A DNA stretch of 64,000 nt. It comes from Burkholderia diffusa. Its GTDB lineage: Bacteria > Pseudomonadota > Gammaproteobacteria > Burkholderiales > Burkholderiaceae. Below the pieces are notes generated by a model. It had not been told where the DNA came from. It searched no databases and was given only the letters and a program-made list of their open reading frames with translations. The translations under genes and the position numbers were made by a program. The stretch covers positions 992,001-1,056,000 of the forward strand of contig NZ_CP013362.1 of assembly GCF_001718315.1 (NCBI RefSeq), in the 5' to 3' direction. This document shows positions 28,634 through 39,851 of this stretch, in pieces; the stretch's first letter is position 1; the number at the start of each line of letters is the position of its first letter.

Positions 28634-30211
28634 TCAGGCCGCGGCCTTGACCGGACCCGAAGCGGCTTGCTTGCCGGCGGCGAGCCCGAAATCTTCGGGG
28701 AAATGGTCGAGCGCGGACAGTACCGGGTACGGCGTCATGCCGCCCATCGCGCACAGCGAGCCGGCGAGCATCGTGTCGCACAGATCGCGCAGCAGCGTGA
28801 CTTGTCGCTCCGACGTGTCGCCCTGGCGAATGCGTGCGATCGTCTCGACGCCGCGCGTCGAGCCGATCCGGCACGGCGTGCACTTGCCGCACGATTCGAT
28901 CGCGCAGAACTTCATCGCGTATTCGGCGAGCTCCGCGAGATTCGACGTGTCGTCGTGCAGCACGATGCCGCCGTGGCCGACGACCGCGCCGATCGCCGTG
29001 TAGGCCTCGTAGTCGAGCGGCACGTCCCACTGGTGTTCGGGCAAATAGGTGCCGAGCGGGCCGCCGACCTGTGCGGCGCGTGCGGGCCGGCCGCTCGCCG
29101 TGCCGCCGCCGTAGTCGAACAGCAGCTCGCGCAGCGTGACGCCGAACGCGAGCTCGACGAGGCCGCCATGACGGATATTGCCCGCGAGCTGGAACGGCAG
29201 CGTGCCGCGCGAGCGGCCCATCCCGTAGTCGCGATAGAACGCTGCGCCGCGCGCGAAGATCACCGGCGCGGTTGCGAGCGTGATCACGTTGTTGATCACG
29301 GTCGGCTGGTCGAACAGGCCGGCGAGCGCGGGCAGCGGCGGCTTCGCGCGCACGACGCCGCGCTTGCCCTCGAGCGATTCGAGCAGCGCCGTTTCCTCGC
29401 CGCACACATACGAGCCGGCACCCTTCGCGACGTGCAGGTCGAATGCATGCGCGGAGCCGAGCACGCGTTCGCCGAGCCAGCCGGCTTCACGGGCGCGCTC
29501 GATCGCGGTTTCCAGTGCCGCGATCGCGTGCGGGTATTCGCTGCGCACGTAGATGTAGCCGAGCGTCGCGCCCGTCGCGATGCCGGCGATGATCATCCCT
29601 TCGATCAGGCAGTACGGATCGCTTTCCATGATCAGGCGATCGGAGAACGTGCCCGAATCGCCTTCATCCGCGTTGCAGACAATGTACTTCTGCGTTGCGC
29701 TGGCCTGCCGGACGGTGCGCCACTTGATGCCGGCAGGGAAGGCTGCGCCGCCGCGGCCGCGCAGCCCCGATTCGATCAGCAATTCGCATGCGGCGCCGCC
29801 GTCGAGCGCGAGCGCGTTCTTCAGGCCGGCGAGGCCGTCGTGTTTCAGGTAGTCGTCGATCGACAGCGGATCGGTCAGGCCGATGCGCGCGAACGTGAGG
29901 CGCTGCTGGCGCGCGAGATAGGGCAGGGCGTCGACGAAGCCGACGCCGCTCGGATGCGCGCCGCCGTCGAGCCAGTTCGCGTCGAACAGCGCGGGCACGT
30001 CCGCGGCCGACAGGTTCGCATAACCCACGCGCCCGGCGGCCGTGCCGACCTCGACGAGCGGCTCGAGCCACAGCAGCCCGCGCGAACCGTTGCGGATCAG
30101 TTCGATCGCGACGCCGCGCCGCTCGGCTTCCGCGACGATCGCGGCGGCGACGGCGTCGGCGCCGAGCGCCAGCGCGGACGAATCGCGCGGAACGTAGATG
30201 CGGGTCGTCAT
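28634..30211 (-). CDS. fdsB: Formate dehydrogenase beta subunit (FMN/NADH module)
   Basis: A 525-residue NuoF-like subunit that passes electrons from FdsA to NAD+. The N-terminal 110 residues are a NuoE-like thioredoxin-fold extension. The FMN/NADH motif RGRGGAAFPAG begins at 151, and the [4Fe-4S] ligands are Cys441, 444 and 447 in CGKCTPC with Cys487. The start MTTRIYVPRD overlaps the stop of fdsG by four bases. The longer upstream frame passes through fdsG and is not coding. Confidence 0.95.
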   Translation of the reverse strand: MTTRIYVPRDSSALALGADAVAAAIVAEAERRGVAIELIRNGSRGLLWLEPLVEVGTAAGRVGYANLSAADVPALFDANWLDGGAHPSGVGFVDALPYLARQQRLTFARIGLTDPLSIDDYLKHDGLAGLKNALALDGGAACELLIESGLRGRGGAAFPAGIKWRTVRQASATQKYIVCNADEGDSGTFSDRLIMESDPYCLIEGMIIAGIATGATLGYIYVRSEYPHAIAALETAIERAREAGWLGERVLGSAHAFDLHVAKGAGSYVCGEETALLESLEGKRGVVRAKPPLPALAGLFDQPTVINNVITLATAPVIFARGAAFYRDYGMGRSRGTLPFQLAGNIRHGGLVELAFGVTLRELLFDYGGGTASGRPARAAQVGGPLGTYLPEHQWDVPLDYEAYTAIGAVVGHGGIVLHDDTSNLAELAEYAMKFCAIESCGKCTPCRIGSTRGVETIARIRQGDTSERQVTLLRDLCDTMLAGSLCAMGGMTPYPVLSALDHFPEDFGLAAGKQAASGPVKAAA

Positions 30212-30708
30212 GCGACCTCCTGTGTGTGGGCGGTCGCGGCGGCGAGCAGGGCGTCGAACTTCTCCGGCGTGACCTTTGCATGCAGCACGCCGTTGACCGT
30301 CATCGACGGCGATTGCGCGCACAGCCCGAGGCAGTAGACCGATTCGAGCGCGATGTCGCCCGGCGCGTGCGCGTCGGCGCCATCGCCGTGCGCCGCGTCG
30401 AACCGGCAGCCCGTGCGCGCTTGCGCATGCGCGGCCAGTGTTTCGCAGCCCATGCTGCGGCACGCCTCGGCGCGGCACATCTGGATCGTCACACGCGCGG
30501 GCGGCGCGGTGCGGAAGTGGTGATAGTAGGTGAGCACGCCGTGCACTTCGGCGCGCGATAAATTCAACGCCTTCGCGAGCGGCGCGACGCAGCCTGCGGG
30601 CACGTAGCCTGCATCGTCCTGGATCGCATGCAGGATCGCGACGAGCGAGCGGCCGGCACGCGCGTGGCGCTCGACGAGCGCGTCGGGCGCAGGGGAATTG
30701 GGGGACAT
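30208..30708 (-). CDS. fdsG: Formate dehydrogenase gamma subunit ([2Fe-2S])
   Basis: A 166-residue NuoE-like subunit with the [2Fe-2S] ligands Cys78 and Cys83 (QMCRAEACRSMG) and Cys126 and Cys130 (YCLGLC). It is the first gene of the operon, with a GGAGGAG ribosome site. Its stop codon overlaps the fdsB start (ATGA), implying coupled translation of the diaphorase pair. The promoter must lie in the 131-bp space shared with the divergent ModE-like regulator. Confidence 0.94.
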   Translation of the reverse strand: MSPNSPAPDALVERHARAGRSLVAILHAIQDDAGYVPAGCVAPLAKALNLSRAEVHGVLTYYHHFRTAPPARVTIQMCRAEACRSMGCETLAAHAQARTGCRFDAAHGDGADAHAPGDIALESVYCLGLCAQSPSMTVNGVLHAKVTPEKFDALLAAATAHTQEVA

Positions 30709-30729
30709 CGGTTATGCTCCTCCAAAGTC

Positions 30730-30757
30730 TCATATGTGCCACTAATTCATATAGTGC
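30730..30757. promoter_or_regulatory. Direct repeats in fds/regulator intergenic region
   Basis: TCATATGTGC (30730-30739) and TCATATAGTGC (30747-30757) form near-direct repeats with 17-bp periodicity between the divergent fdsG and ModE-like genes. They are candidate binding sites for that regulator. The assignment is inferred from position and repetition only. Confidence 0.4.
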
Positions 30758-30839
30758 ACACCGGGACTTCGTCCTGATTGATTTTGAGCAACGATAAGCG
30801 GAAGATTTCGCGGTCGCAATAGGAAATCGGAGTACATAA

Positions 30840-31946
30840 TTGGTTCGAATCGAATGCGACGCGTATCTGACCGTACGCGACACGGAGGGTCGGACGGCGA
30901 GCCTGTCCGACGTCGCCCCATTGCTGGAACTCGTGGCGGATACGGGCAGCATCGCGCAGGCCGCGCAGGCGAAGGGTCTGTCGTATCGGCACGCGTGGGG
31001 CATGCTACGGGCGCTGGAGGCGTGCGTCGGCGGCGAGTTGATCGAGACCGCGCGTGGCAAGGGATCGACGTTGTCGGCGCTCGGGCAGGCGGTCGTCGAC
31101 GCGCAGCGGCTCGCGCGCAGCCGTCTCGACGGGAACCTGCGCGCGCTGGCAGCCGAGGTGGCGAGTGACTTAAACCGGCGGCTTGCGCAGCGCGACGGCG
31201 CCGTGCGCATCCATGCATCGCACGGCTACGCGGTTGCGGCGCTCGTTTCCGCGCTTGTCGATGCGCAGGCAGCCGTCGACATCAAGTATCGCGAGAGCGT
31301 CGAAGCCGTGCAGGCACTCGCGCGCGGCGAATGCGAGCTGGCCGGTTTTCATCTGCCGCGCGGCGCGTTCCGCGAACAGTGTGCGCAGATCTATCGGCCG
31401 TGGCTCGACGACACGCGTCACGTGCTGATTCATCTGACGCGTCGCCAGCAGGGGTTGTTCGTGCCGCGCGGCAACCCCAAGCAGGTCGGCGGGCTCGCCG
31501 ATCTCGCCCGCAACGACATTCGCTTCGTCAACCGGCAGCCGGGCTCCGGCACGCGGATGCTGCTCGATCTTGCATTGCGCGCGATCGGCATCGATCCCGA
31601 GCGTATCGACGGCTATGCGTCGGCCGAACTCACGCACTCGGCGATCGCCGCGTTCGTCGCGAGCGGGATGGCCGATCTCGGCTTCGGCGTCGAGCCGGCC
31701 GCCCATCACTTCGGGCTCGATTTCATCCCGGTCGTCGACGAAGACTATTACTTTGCGTGCGACCGCGCGCAACTCGACTCGCGACCGCTCGCCGGCGTAC
31801 TTGCGTTGCTGCGCGATGCGCGCTTCGTCGAGCGCGTCGCGCATCTCGACGGCTACGATCCGGCCGCGTGCGGGACGCTGACCGGCGTCGCGGAAGGATT
31901 CGCCGGTATCGCCGCGAGCGGTATGCCCGACGGCAATGTACGGTAA
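30840..31946 (+). CDS. ModE-like HTH regulator with substrate-binding domain
   Basis: A 368-residue regulator divergent from the fds operon. Residues about 20-85 form a ModE/LysR-like winged helix (TGSIAQAAQAKGLSYRHAWGML). Residues about 120-340 resemble a periplasmic-binding-protein fold fused to HTH domains (for example FVPRGNPKQVGGLADL and NRQPGSGTRMLLD). This domain pair, next to molybdoenzyme genes, suggests sensing of molybdate or formate. The start is a TTG with a GGAG site 7 bases upstream; no in-frame ATG precedes the HTH. Confidence 0.82.
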   Translation: MVRIECDAYLTVRDTEGRTASLSDVAPLLELVADTGSIAQAAQAKGLSYRHAWGMLRALEACVGGELIETARGKGSTLSALGQAVVDAQRLARSRLDGNLRALAAEVASDLNRRLAQRDGAVRIHASHGYAVAALVSALVDAQAAVDIKYRESVEAVQALARGECELAGFHLPRGAFREQCAQIYRPWLDDTRHVLIHLTRRQQGLFVPRGNPKQVGGLADLARNDIRFVNRQPGSGTRMLLDLALRAIGIDPERIDGYASAELTHSAIAAFVASGMADLGFGVEPAAHHFGLDFIPVVDEDYYFACDRAQLDSRPLAGVLALLRDARFVERVAHLDGYDPAACGTLTGVAEGFAGIAASGMPDGNVR

Positions 31947-32047
31947 CGGAGGCGCCCGCGAACCGCGCTGCAGCAGCGAGGGATTTGCGCTACGCTTGCC
32001 GCTTGATCAACGTTCCAACAAGCACGCCGTTCAGGCGTCATCCCGCC

Positions 32048-32317
32048 ATGAAACTTTCCGTTCCCTTCTCCGCGGCAGCGTTGACCGCAGGGCTTCTTGT
32101 TGCCGTTTCGCCGTTGGCGCTCGCGCAGAATTCACCAGGCGTGCCCGGTGGGATCCTGAGCGAGCAGTTCCGCCTGAACGAGCATCCGCAGATGCCGTTC
32201 GCGGCCTCGACGCCGTCGCAGAAATATCAGAGCGGCAAGAAGTCGGCATTGCGCCGCAAGGGCGACTTGGGGGATCCGAACGGCTGCAACCTGAAGTGTC
32301 CGATGGACACTCAATAA
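32048..32317 (+). CDS. Small secreted protein of unknown function
   Basis: An 89-residue protein with a clear signal peptide (MKLSVPFSAAALTAGLLVAV through LALAQ, cleavage near residue 26). The mature part of about 63 residues is Ser/Gly/Lys-rich and ends NLKCPMDTQ, with two cysteines near the C-terminus. I recognise no family. It stands alone between the fds regulator and the DUF4148 gene on the same strand. Confidence 0.65.
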   Translation: MKLSVPFSAAALTAGLLVAVSPLALAQNSPGVPGGILSEQFRLNEHPQMPFAASTPSQKYQSGKKSALRRKGDLGDPNGCNLKCPMDTQ

Positions 32318-32626
32318 GCAGAGCGCTGACGCGCCAGTCATCGTCGCCGCGATCGTTTGTCCATGCCGCGCCGATGCCGCGCGGTTCTTTTCGAGCCCCG
32401 CAGCGCGTGCAGCCTTGCGGGGGTCATGCTTTGGGGTTGGGGCTCGCGTAGTGCGATCGCGCGGTGCTGGGCCGGGGACGCGTCACACTAGGGTTAACCC
32501 TTGTTTCGGGAAGGATGTCTTCCTGAAACCTGCCTTATTCTTAAGCACGCGCCTACATAAACTTCGGTTTGTCAGCGATGAACGGGTGTTCACCGCGAAA
32601 TCAGACAAATCTGGAGGTAGGTCATC
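32318..32626. other. 309-bp region with hairpin upstream of DUF4148
   Basis: No gene is supported here. The region contains an inverted repeat at 32503-32529 (GTTTCGGGAAG and CTTCCTGAAAC around GATGT, one G-T pair). It lies about 100 bp before the DUF4148 start and probably falls in or near that gene's leader or promoter. Confidence 0.5.
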
Positions 32627-32980
32627 ATGAAGTCGCTCGTTCAAGCCGTTGTCGTTGCTGCTGCCCTCGTTGCCCCGGTCGTGTCGTTCGCGCAGTCCGG
32701 CTCGGCACTGACCCGCGCACAGGTTCGCGCCGAACTGGTTCAGCTCCAGCAGGCCGGTTACAACACCGCCCGCGGCGAAGATCCGCACTATCCGGAAGCG
32801 ATCCAGGCCGCCACGGCGCGTGTCGCAGAGCAACAGCGCAGCGCGCTCGCCCAGGCGCAAGGCGCCGACGCCAGCGGTTATGGCGCGCAGGTGCAGGGCG
32901 CATCGGTATCGGGTTCGCGTGCGATCGGCGTGCGCCCGGCCAGTGCGGAAGAAATGAAGTCGCTGTATCGCGGCAGCTAA
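32627..32980 (+). CDS. DUF4148 family periplasmic protein
   Basis: A 117-residue exported protein with signal peptide (cleavage after SFAQ, near residue 23). It has the DUF4148 core SALTRAQVRAELVQLQQAGY followed by GEDPHYPEAIQAA. The family is abundant in Burkholderia and of unknown function. A strong GGAGGT ribosome site precedes the ATG. A GC-rich hairpin with a T-tract downstream probably terminates it before the convergent ssrA gene. Confidence 0.85.
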   Translation: MKSLVQAVVVAAALVAPVVSFAQSGSALTRAQVRAELVQLQQAGYNTARGEDPHYPEAIQAATARVAEQQRSALAQAQGADASGYGAQVQGASVSGSRAIGVRPASAEEMKSLYRGS

Positions 32981-33112
32981 GCTGCGTATTGTTCGGTGAG
33001 GCCGTGCTGAGGGGTGACGCGCGCCGGACGCGGGGCCGTCCGCAGTAGTCGATCACCGTGCGAGCGACGTCGAACATCCGTCACCTCCTGCCGCCGGAAT
33101 ACGGCGGCATTC

Positions 33113-33147
33113 CGCCCGGCCCGTCCGGGCTGGGCGCTTTTTCGGAA
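33113..33147 (+). terminator. Probable terminator of the DUF4148 gene
   Basis: CGCCCGGCCCG and CGGGCTGGGCG can form a long GC stem with one G-T pair, followed by CTTTTTCGG. It is about 135 bp after the stop codon. Confidence 0.6.
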
Positions 33148-33174
33148 GGATGGGGCGTTCGGCCGCTCCTGCAA

Positions 33175-33208
33175 CAAAAAACCCCGCAGACTCGCGTCAT
33201 GCGGGGTT
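33175..33208 (-). terminator. Terminator of ssrA
   Basis: On the minus strand AACCCCGCA and TGCGGGGTT form a 9-bp stem around an 11-base loop, followed by TTTTGTTGC. It lies about 22 bp after the tmRNA 3' end. Confidence 0.85.
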
Positions 33209-33229
33209 CGTGCGCCAGAGCGCGGAATT

Positions 33230-33599
33230 TGGTGGAGGCGGCGGGAATCGAACCCGCGTCCAGAAGCGCTCCACGACTAGTTCTACATGTTTAGTTCAGT
33301 CATTTGATTTAACCGCAGCGACGCGGACGAACACGCTGCACTACGGCGATTCGCTAAGTTTTCGACCCTGGCGTCGCGACGCCGACAGGGCTTAACTGAC
33401 GTAAATGACCTCTGGCGGTATTGCTACCGGTCTTGCGACGCTAGCCCGTCAGTGAACTAGGCAGAGGACGGCGGCCGTTAGGCTGCCAGTGCGAACGTAT
33501 CGTCGTTTGCAGTTACGTTTTTCCCATTGATTAACGAGGTGACGGGTCCTCGACATGCCCTAGCCGCTTCACAACCCCTGTCGAAACCAGGTCGCCCCC
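33230..33599 (-). ncRNA. ssrA: Transfer-messenger RNA (tmRNA)
   Basis: A 370-nt one-piece tmRNA on the minus strand. The 5' GGGGGCGACC pairs with the 3' end before the encoded CCA to form the tRNA-like acceptor, and the T arm GTTCGATTCCC is present. The resume segment encodes ANDDTFALAA followed by TAA (antisense of 33480-33512), the tag typical of Burkholderia. It rescues ribosomes stalled on non-stop mRNAs and marks products for ClpXP-type proteolysis together with SmpB, which is not in the window. Confidence 0.97.
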
Positions 33600-33615
33600 G
33601 CGGATAAGATCGACC

Positions 33616-33621
33616 ATTATA
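33616..33621 (-). promoter_or_regulatory. -10 box of ssrA overlapping the gph stop codon
   Basis: A perfect TATAAT on the minus strand 17 bp before the mature tmRNA 5' end. The gph stop codon TAA (33617-33619) lies inside it. No good -35 hexamer is visible. The short leader before position 33599 would be removed by RNase P. Confidence 0.75.
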
Positions 33622-34333
33622 GCCCAACATCGCGCAGCAGTTCGCGCAGTTCCTGCGTCGTGCCGACGAGATGCTGCGCCTGCCAGTCGGCCGGCGCGAC
33701 GCCGTCGCCGCAGTAGCCGTACGCGGCCGCGACCGTCGCCATCCCCGCAGCGCTGCCGGCCTGGATGTCGCGAAGATCATCGCCGACGTAGACGATGCGC
33801 GCCGGCGCAAGCGTCATTTGTTCCGCCGCATGCAGCAGCGGGGCCGGATGCGGTTTCGAGTGCGGCGTTGTGTCGCCCCCGACGATGCAGGCCGCGCGCG
33901 GCGCGAGGCCTAGCAGGTCGGCGAGCGGCGCGGTGAAGCGCATCGCCTTGTTCGTGACGATGCCCCAGCGCACGCCGCGTGCGTCGAGTTCATCGAGCAC
34001 GTCGCCGATGCCGGGGAACAGCACCGTGTGCACGCAGATGTCGGCCGCGTAATTCGTCAGGAATTCGTCGCGCATCGCTTCATAGCCGGGCGATTGCGGG
34101 CCGATGCCGAATGCGCCGCCGAGCAGGCCGCGCGCACCGGCCGATGCCAGTGGTCGTAGCACGTCGAGCGACGTTTCGGGCAGGCCGCGCACACGCTGCA
34201 TCTTGTGGACCGCTGCGGCGAGATCGGGCGCCGTGTCGGCCAGCGTGCCGTCGAGGTCGAACAGCACGGCGTCGCAGTGCAACAGACGCGGCGCGTCGAA
34301 TGCAGGCCGCTCGGTCGAAAGGGGAATCGTCAT
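33617..34333 (-). CDS. gph: Phosphoglycolate phosphatase
   Basis: A 238-residue HAD-superfamily phosphatase that dephosphorylates 2-phosphoglycolate. The nucleophile motif DLDGTLAD has Asp26 and Asp28. Motif II is in IVTNKA, the motif III lysine in KPHPAP, and motif IV in VGDDLRDI. It follows ubiG by 13 bp on the same strand, a common gph-ubiG pairing. Its stop codon sits in the ssrA promoter. Confidence 0.93.
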   Translation of the reverse strand: MTIPLSTERPAFDAPRLLHCDAVLFDLDGTLADTAPDLAAAVHKMQRVRGLPETSLDVLRPLASAGARGLLGGAFGIGPQSPGYEAMRDEFLTNYAADICVHTVLFPGIGDVLDELDARGVRWGIVTNKAMRFTAPLADLLGLAPRAACIVGGDTTPHSKPHPAPLLHAAEQMTLAPARIVYVGDDLRDIQAGSAAGMATVAAAYGYCGDGVAPADWQAQHLVGTTQELRELLRDVGL

Positions 34334-34346
34334 GCCGGTCGGAGGG

Positions 34347-35045
34347 TCACGCGCCGCGGCGGCACGCGACGAGATAATTGATGTCGGTATCGTTCGACAG
34401 CGCGAAGCGCTTGCCGATCGGGTGATAGGTAATGCCCTTGATCTCCACGATGTGCAGATCGGTCGCGCGCACGAAGCTCGCCAGTTCCGACGGGCGGATG
34501 AAGCGCGCGTAGTCGTGGGTGCCCTTCGGCAGCATCTGCGCGATGTACTCGGCGCCGATCACCGCGAACAGGTAGGACTTCAGGTTGCGGTTCAGCGTGG
34601 AGAAGAACACCCAGCCGCCCGGCTTCACGAGCGTCGCGCACGCCGCGACGACGCCGGCCGGCGACGGCACGTGTTCGAGCATCTCCATGCAGGTGACGAC
34701 GTCGTAAGTGCCCGGCTCGCGTTCGGCGATCGCTTCGGCGGCGATCGCCTCGTAGTCGACGGTGATGCCGCTCTCGAGGCTGTGCAGGTCGGCTACGCCG
34801 AGCGCTTCGGTCGACAGGTCGATGCCTTTCACCTGGGCGCCGAGCCCGGCCATCGATTCGGACAGGATGCCGCCGCCGCAGCCGATATCGAGTGCGCGCT
34901 TGCCGGCGAGGTGCGCATGCGAATCAATCCAGCCGAGCCGGACCGGATTCAGGTCGTGCAAGGGCTTGAATTCGGCATTCGGATCCCACCACCGATGGGC
35001 GAGGTCGCTGAATTTCTGGAGTTCGTGCGGATCGGCGTTGGTCAT
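34347..35045 (-). CDS. ubiG: Ubiquinone biosynthesis O-methyltransferase
   Basis: A 232-residue SAM-dependent methyltransferase catalysing both O-methylations of ubiquinone synthesis. The SAM-binding motif [10 protein letters not shown] starts at about residue 52. The N-terminal [19 protein letters not shown] is diagnostic of UbiG, as is the late [16 protein letters not shown] segment. Length is standard. It heads a two-gene unit with gph, downstream of the ompA-type gene and its terminator. Confidence 0.96.
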   Translation of the reverse strand: MTNADPHELQKFSDLAHRWWDPNAEFKPLHDLNPVRLGWIDSHAHLAGKRALDIGCGGGILSESMAGLGAQVKGIDLSTEALGVADLHSLESGITVDYEAIAAEAIAEREPGTYDVVTCMEMLEHVPSPAGVVAACATLVKPGGWVFFSTLNRNLKSYLFAVIGAEYIAQMLPKGTHDYARFIRPSELASFVRATDLHIVEIKGITYHPIGKRFALSNDTDINYLVACRRGA

Positions 35046-35151
35046 GTCGGCAAACGGGCTACGGAAGGAGGGCGGTACGTCGGTACTTCAAGCCCCGAGT
35101 ATATAAGGGGGCGCACAGCGAGGCCAGCGAGCGCCTGGACGGGCGTCAAAG

Positions 35152-35177
35152 AAAAAGCCCCGCCGGAGCGGGGCTTT
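35152..35177 (-). terminator. Terminator of the OmpA-family gene
   Basis: On the minus strand AAAGCCCCGC and GCGGGGCTTT pair around a four-base loop and continue into TTC. It is 22 bp after the stop codon. Confidence 0.9.
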
Positions 35178-35198
35178 GAAGCAGTCGAAAACCGCGGC

Positions 35199-35867
35199 TT
35201 ACTGCGCCGGGACGGTCGTCTTCTGGACTTCTTGCGTACCGACCACTTCGACTTCCACGCGGCGGTCCGGTGCGAGGCAGGCGATCAGTTGCTTGCGGTT
35301 CTTCTGGTTGCAGCCGGTCGTGACCGGGTTGCGCTTGCCCTTGCCTTCCGTGTAGATCTTGTTGGCCGGGACACCCTTGCTGACCAGGTACGACTTGACG
35401 GCTTGCGCACGGCGCAGCGACAGACGGTCGTTGTACTTGTCCGAACCGATGCGGTCCGTGTAGCCCGTTGCGACGACCACTTCCGTGTTCATGCCTTCGA
35501 TCTTCGAAGCCAGTTCGTCCAGCTTTTGCTTGCCCAGCGGCTTGAGCGTTGCCTTGTCGAAGTCGAACAGTGCGTCGGCTTGGTACGTGATCTTCTGGCT
35601 CGTGATGGCCGGAGCAACCGGAGCGACCGGCGGCTGCGGTGCCTGGGCGACCAGTGCGCCATCGCACTTCGCGTTGGCGGTGGCCGGCGTCCAGAACGCG
35701 TCACGCCAGCAGAGCTCGTTCGTGCCGTTCATCCACACCCATTCGCCCGTGCCGTTCACCCAGTTGTCGTTGACGGCTTGACGCGACGCCGGCACCGACT
35801 GTGCCGAAGCGGATGCAGCCATAACTGCGGTAGCTGCAATGAACGCGAGCTTTGAAAGTTTATTCAT
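35199..35867 (-). CDS. OmpA-family outer membrane/peptidoglycan-binding protein
   Basis: A 222-residue exported protein. It has a signal peptide with cleavage after ASASA (residue about 22), a short linker region with two cysteines, and a C-terminal OmpA-like peptidoglycan-binding domain (residues about 90-215). That domain shows ALFDFDKATLKP, ATGYTDRIGSDKYNDRLSLRRAQAV and a late CLAPDRRVEVEV segment. It is too short for the eight-strand barrel, so it probably anchors to peptidoglycan in the periplasm. A GAGAGGAG ribosome site and its own terminator suggest strong monocistronic expression. Confidence 0.9.
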   Translation of the reverse strand: MNKLSKLAFIAATAVMAASASAQSVPASRQAVNDNWVNGTGEWVWMNGTNELCWRDAFWTPATANAKCDGALVAQAPQPPVAPVAPAITSQKITYQADALFDFDKATLKPLGKQKLDELASKIEGMNTEVVVATGYTDRIGSDKYNDRLSLRRAQAVKSYLVSKGVPANKIYTEGKGKRNPVTTGCNQKNRKQLIACLAPDRRVEVEVVGTQEVQKTTVPAQ

Positions 35868-36403
35868 ATTTCTCCTCTCGAAATTGAGATTACCGCAGGT
35901 TTACTGCGAGCCTGTTGACGGTGACAAGTCATACATTGCTCGAAGTATAACATTGGTGCGGCACAAAAAACGCGGCACCGCTCTGTGTAGACTTCGAGCA
36001 GCGTCTAACTTTCAGTGCGTTGGCATTTTGCCATATCGTTCCCTTCCTACGAAAAAAAATCCTCCCCACCCCAAGATCGCTTCAACTTTGTGGTGCATGC
36101 GCAACACCCGCCTGCCGTAACTTTCAGGGATTGTCAAGGGCGTGTCCGCGAAATTGCATGAAAGGCCGCAAGGGTTTACGCGCGGGCGTGATAGGGGTCC
36201 GGGCGACCCGGATCCTTCTGAAGGGGCGCGATCGCCGCCGGTTCGACGATGCATTTTCCGTGGGCGGAGATTTTTGCTGTTTACATATAGTGGGGTGGCG
36301 AATTGGCGGCTGATGGGCGCATGTTAGAATCTCGCGTTGCGTTGCGCATGCAGCGCCCACGCGAAAGGCGTTCGCCGTCTTCGCTCCGAAACGATACGGA
36401 TAC
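35868..36403. other. 536-bp divergent regulatory region (ompA-type / gyrA)
   Basis: No gene is supported. It contains promoters for both neighbours and a GC-rich inverted repeat at about 36197-36214 (GTCCGGG-CGA-CCCGGAT). Base composition is AT-richer than the flanks, especially at 36040-36070 and 36270-36300, as expected of promoter DNA. Confidence 0.5.
36303..36330 (+). promoter_or_regulatory. gyrA: Candidate gyrA promoter
   Basis: TTGGCG (36303-36308) and TAGAAT (36325-36330) are spaced by 16 bp and lie 74 bp before the gyrA start. They are a reasonable sigma-70 promoter. Confidence 0.55.
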
Positions 36404-39007
<2,604 letters not shown>

Positions 39008-39090
39008 GAACGGATGAGACTCGAGCCGCCGCGGGCGCAGAAGCGCCGCGGTCGGCGAGCAACCATTCATATTTCCAAGAGGGAGTGATG

Positions 39091-39690
39091 ATGCAAAAGC
39101 AATTCAAGCAACTGGTTCTGCTGGCTGCACTGGTGCCGACGTTCGCGATGGCGCAAGCGCTGTCGAATTCCGCACCGGCTGCGACCGCGGCAGCTGCGCC
39201 GATCGACGCCGACAAGAAGGCGGCGATCAAGGATCTGCTCGACGCGATCGATGCGCCGAAGCTCGTGTCGGCTATCGGCAACAGCGCCGAGATGCAGGCA
39301 AAGCAGCTCGTGCCGGCCATCCTGTCGGACGCGCTGTCGGAAAACAAGACGCTGAACGACAAGCAAAAGCAAGCCGCCGTGCCGACGCTGCAGAAGAACG
39401 CGGTGCCGAAGCTGGTTGACGGCGCGGGCAAGGTGTTCGGCACGCAGCAATTCCAGAGCGACGCGATGTCGGCTCAGTACGACGCATACGCGAAGTACTA
39501 CAGCACGTCGGAGATCAAGGATCTGACGACGTTCTACAAGAGCCCGACGGGCCGCAAGTTCATCCAGGTCCAGGATCAGGTCGGCCGCGACGTGGTCAAC
39601 GGCCTGATGCAGAAGTACATGCCGCAAGCGATCCAGGCAACGCGCGCACAGGCTGACAAGGAAGTCGCGGCGGTCAAGCCGGGCAAGTAA
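39091..39690 (+). CDS. DUF2059 family exported protein
   Basis: A 199-residue protein with a signal peptide ending at AMAQA (about residue 22). It has a helical DUF2059 domain in the second half (YAKYYSTSEIKDLTTFYKSPTGRKF is its hallmark stretch). The function is unknown. Three overlapping starts exist (GTG 39085, ATG 39088, ATG 39091); I chose the last because it is best spaced from the GGGAG ribosome site. It lies 83 bp after gyrA, between gyrA and serC. Confidence 0.87.
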   Translation: MQKQFKQLVLLAALVPTFAMAQALSNSAPAATAAAAPIDADKKAAIKDLLDAIDAPKLVSAIGNSAEMQAKQLVPAILSDALSENKTLNDKQKQAAVPTLQKNAVPKLVDGAGKVFGTQQFQSDAMSAQYDAYAKYYSTSEIKDLTTFYKSPTGRKFIQVQDQVGRDVVNGLMQKYMPQAIQATRAQADKEVAAVKPGK

Positions 39691-39851
39691 GCCGTCCGGG
39701 CACGCCGCCCGGCCGTTCGGCCGGGTTTGGCGAGAGCCTGATGACAGTGCGATAATGGCCGTTTGCGCGCGAGCGCAAGCGGCCATTCCTTTTCTGGCGC
39801 GGTTCTTTCTGCCGGCGGCAAGCCGGTCGCGTCCCTCCCGAGGTTTTCACG

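Noticed and set aside
27057..29003. A 648-codon plus-strand frame opposite fdsA and fdsB.
   Set aside because: Shadow of two iron-sulfur subunits whose ligand patterns are intact.
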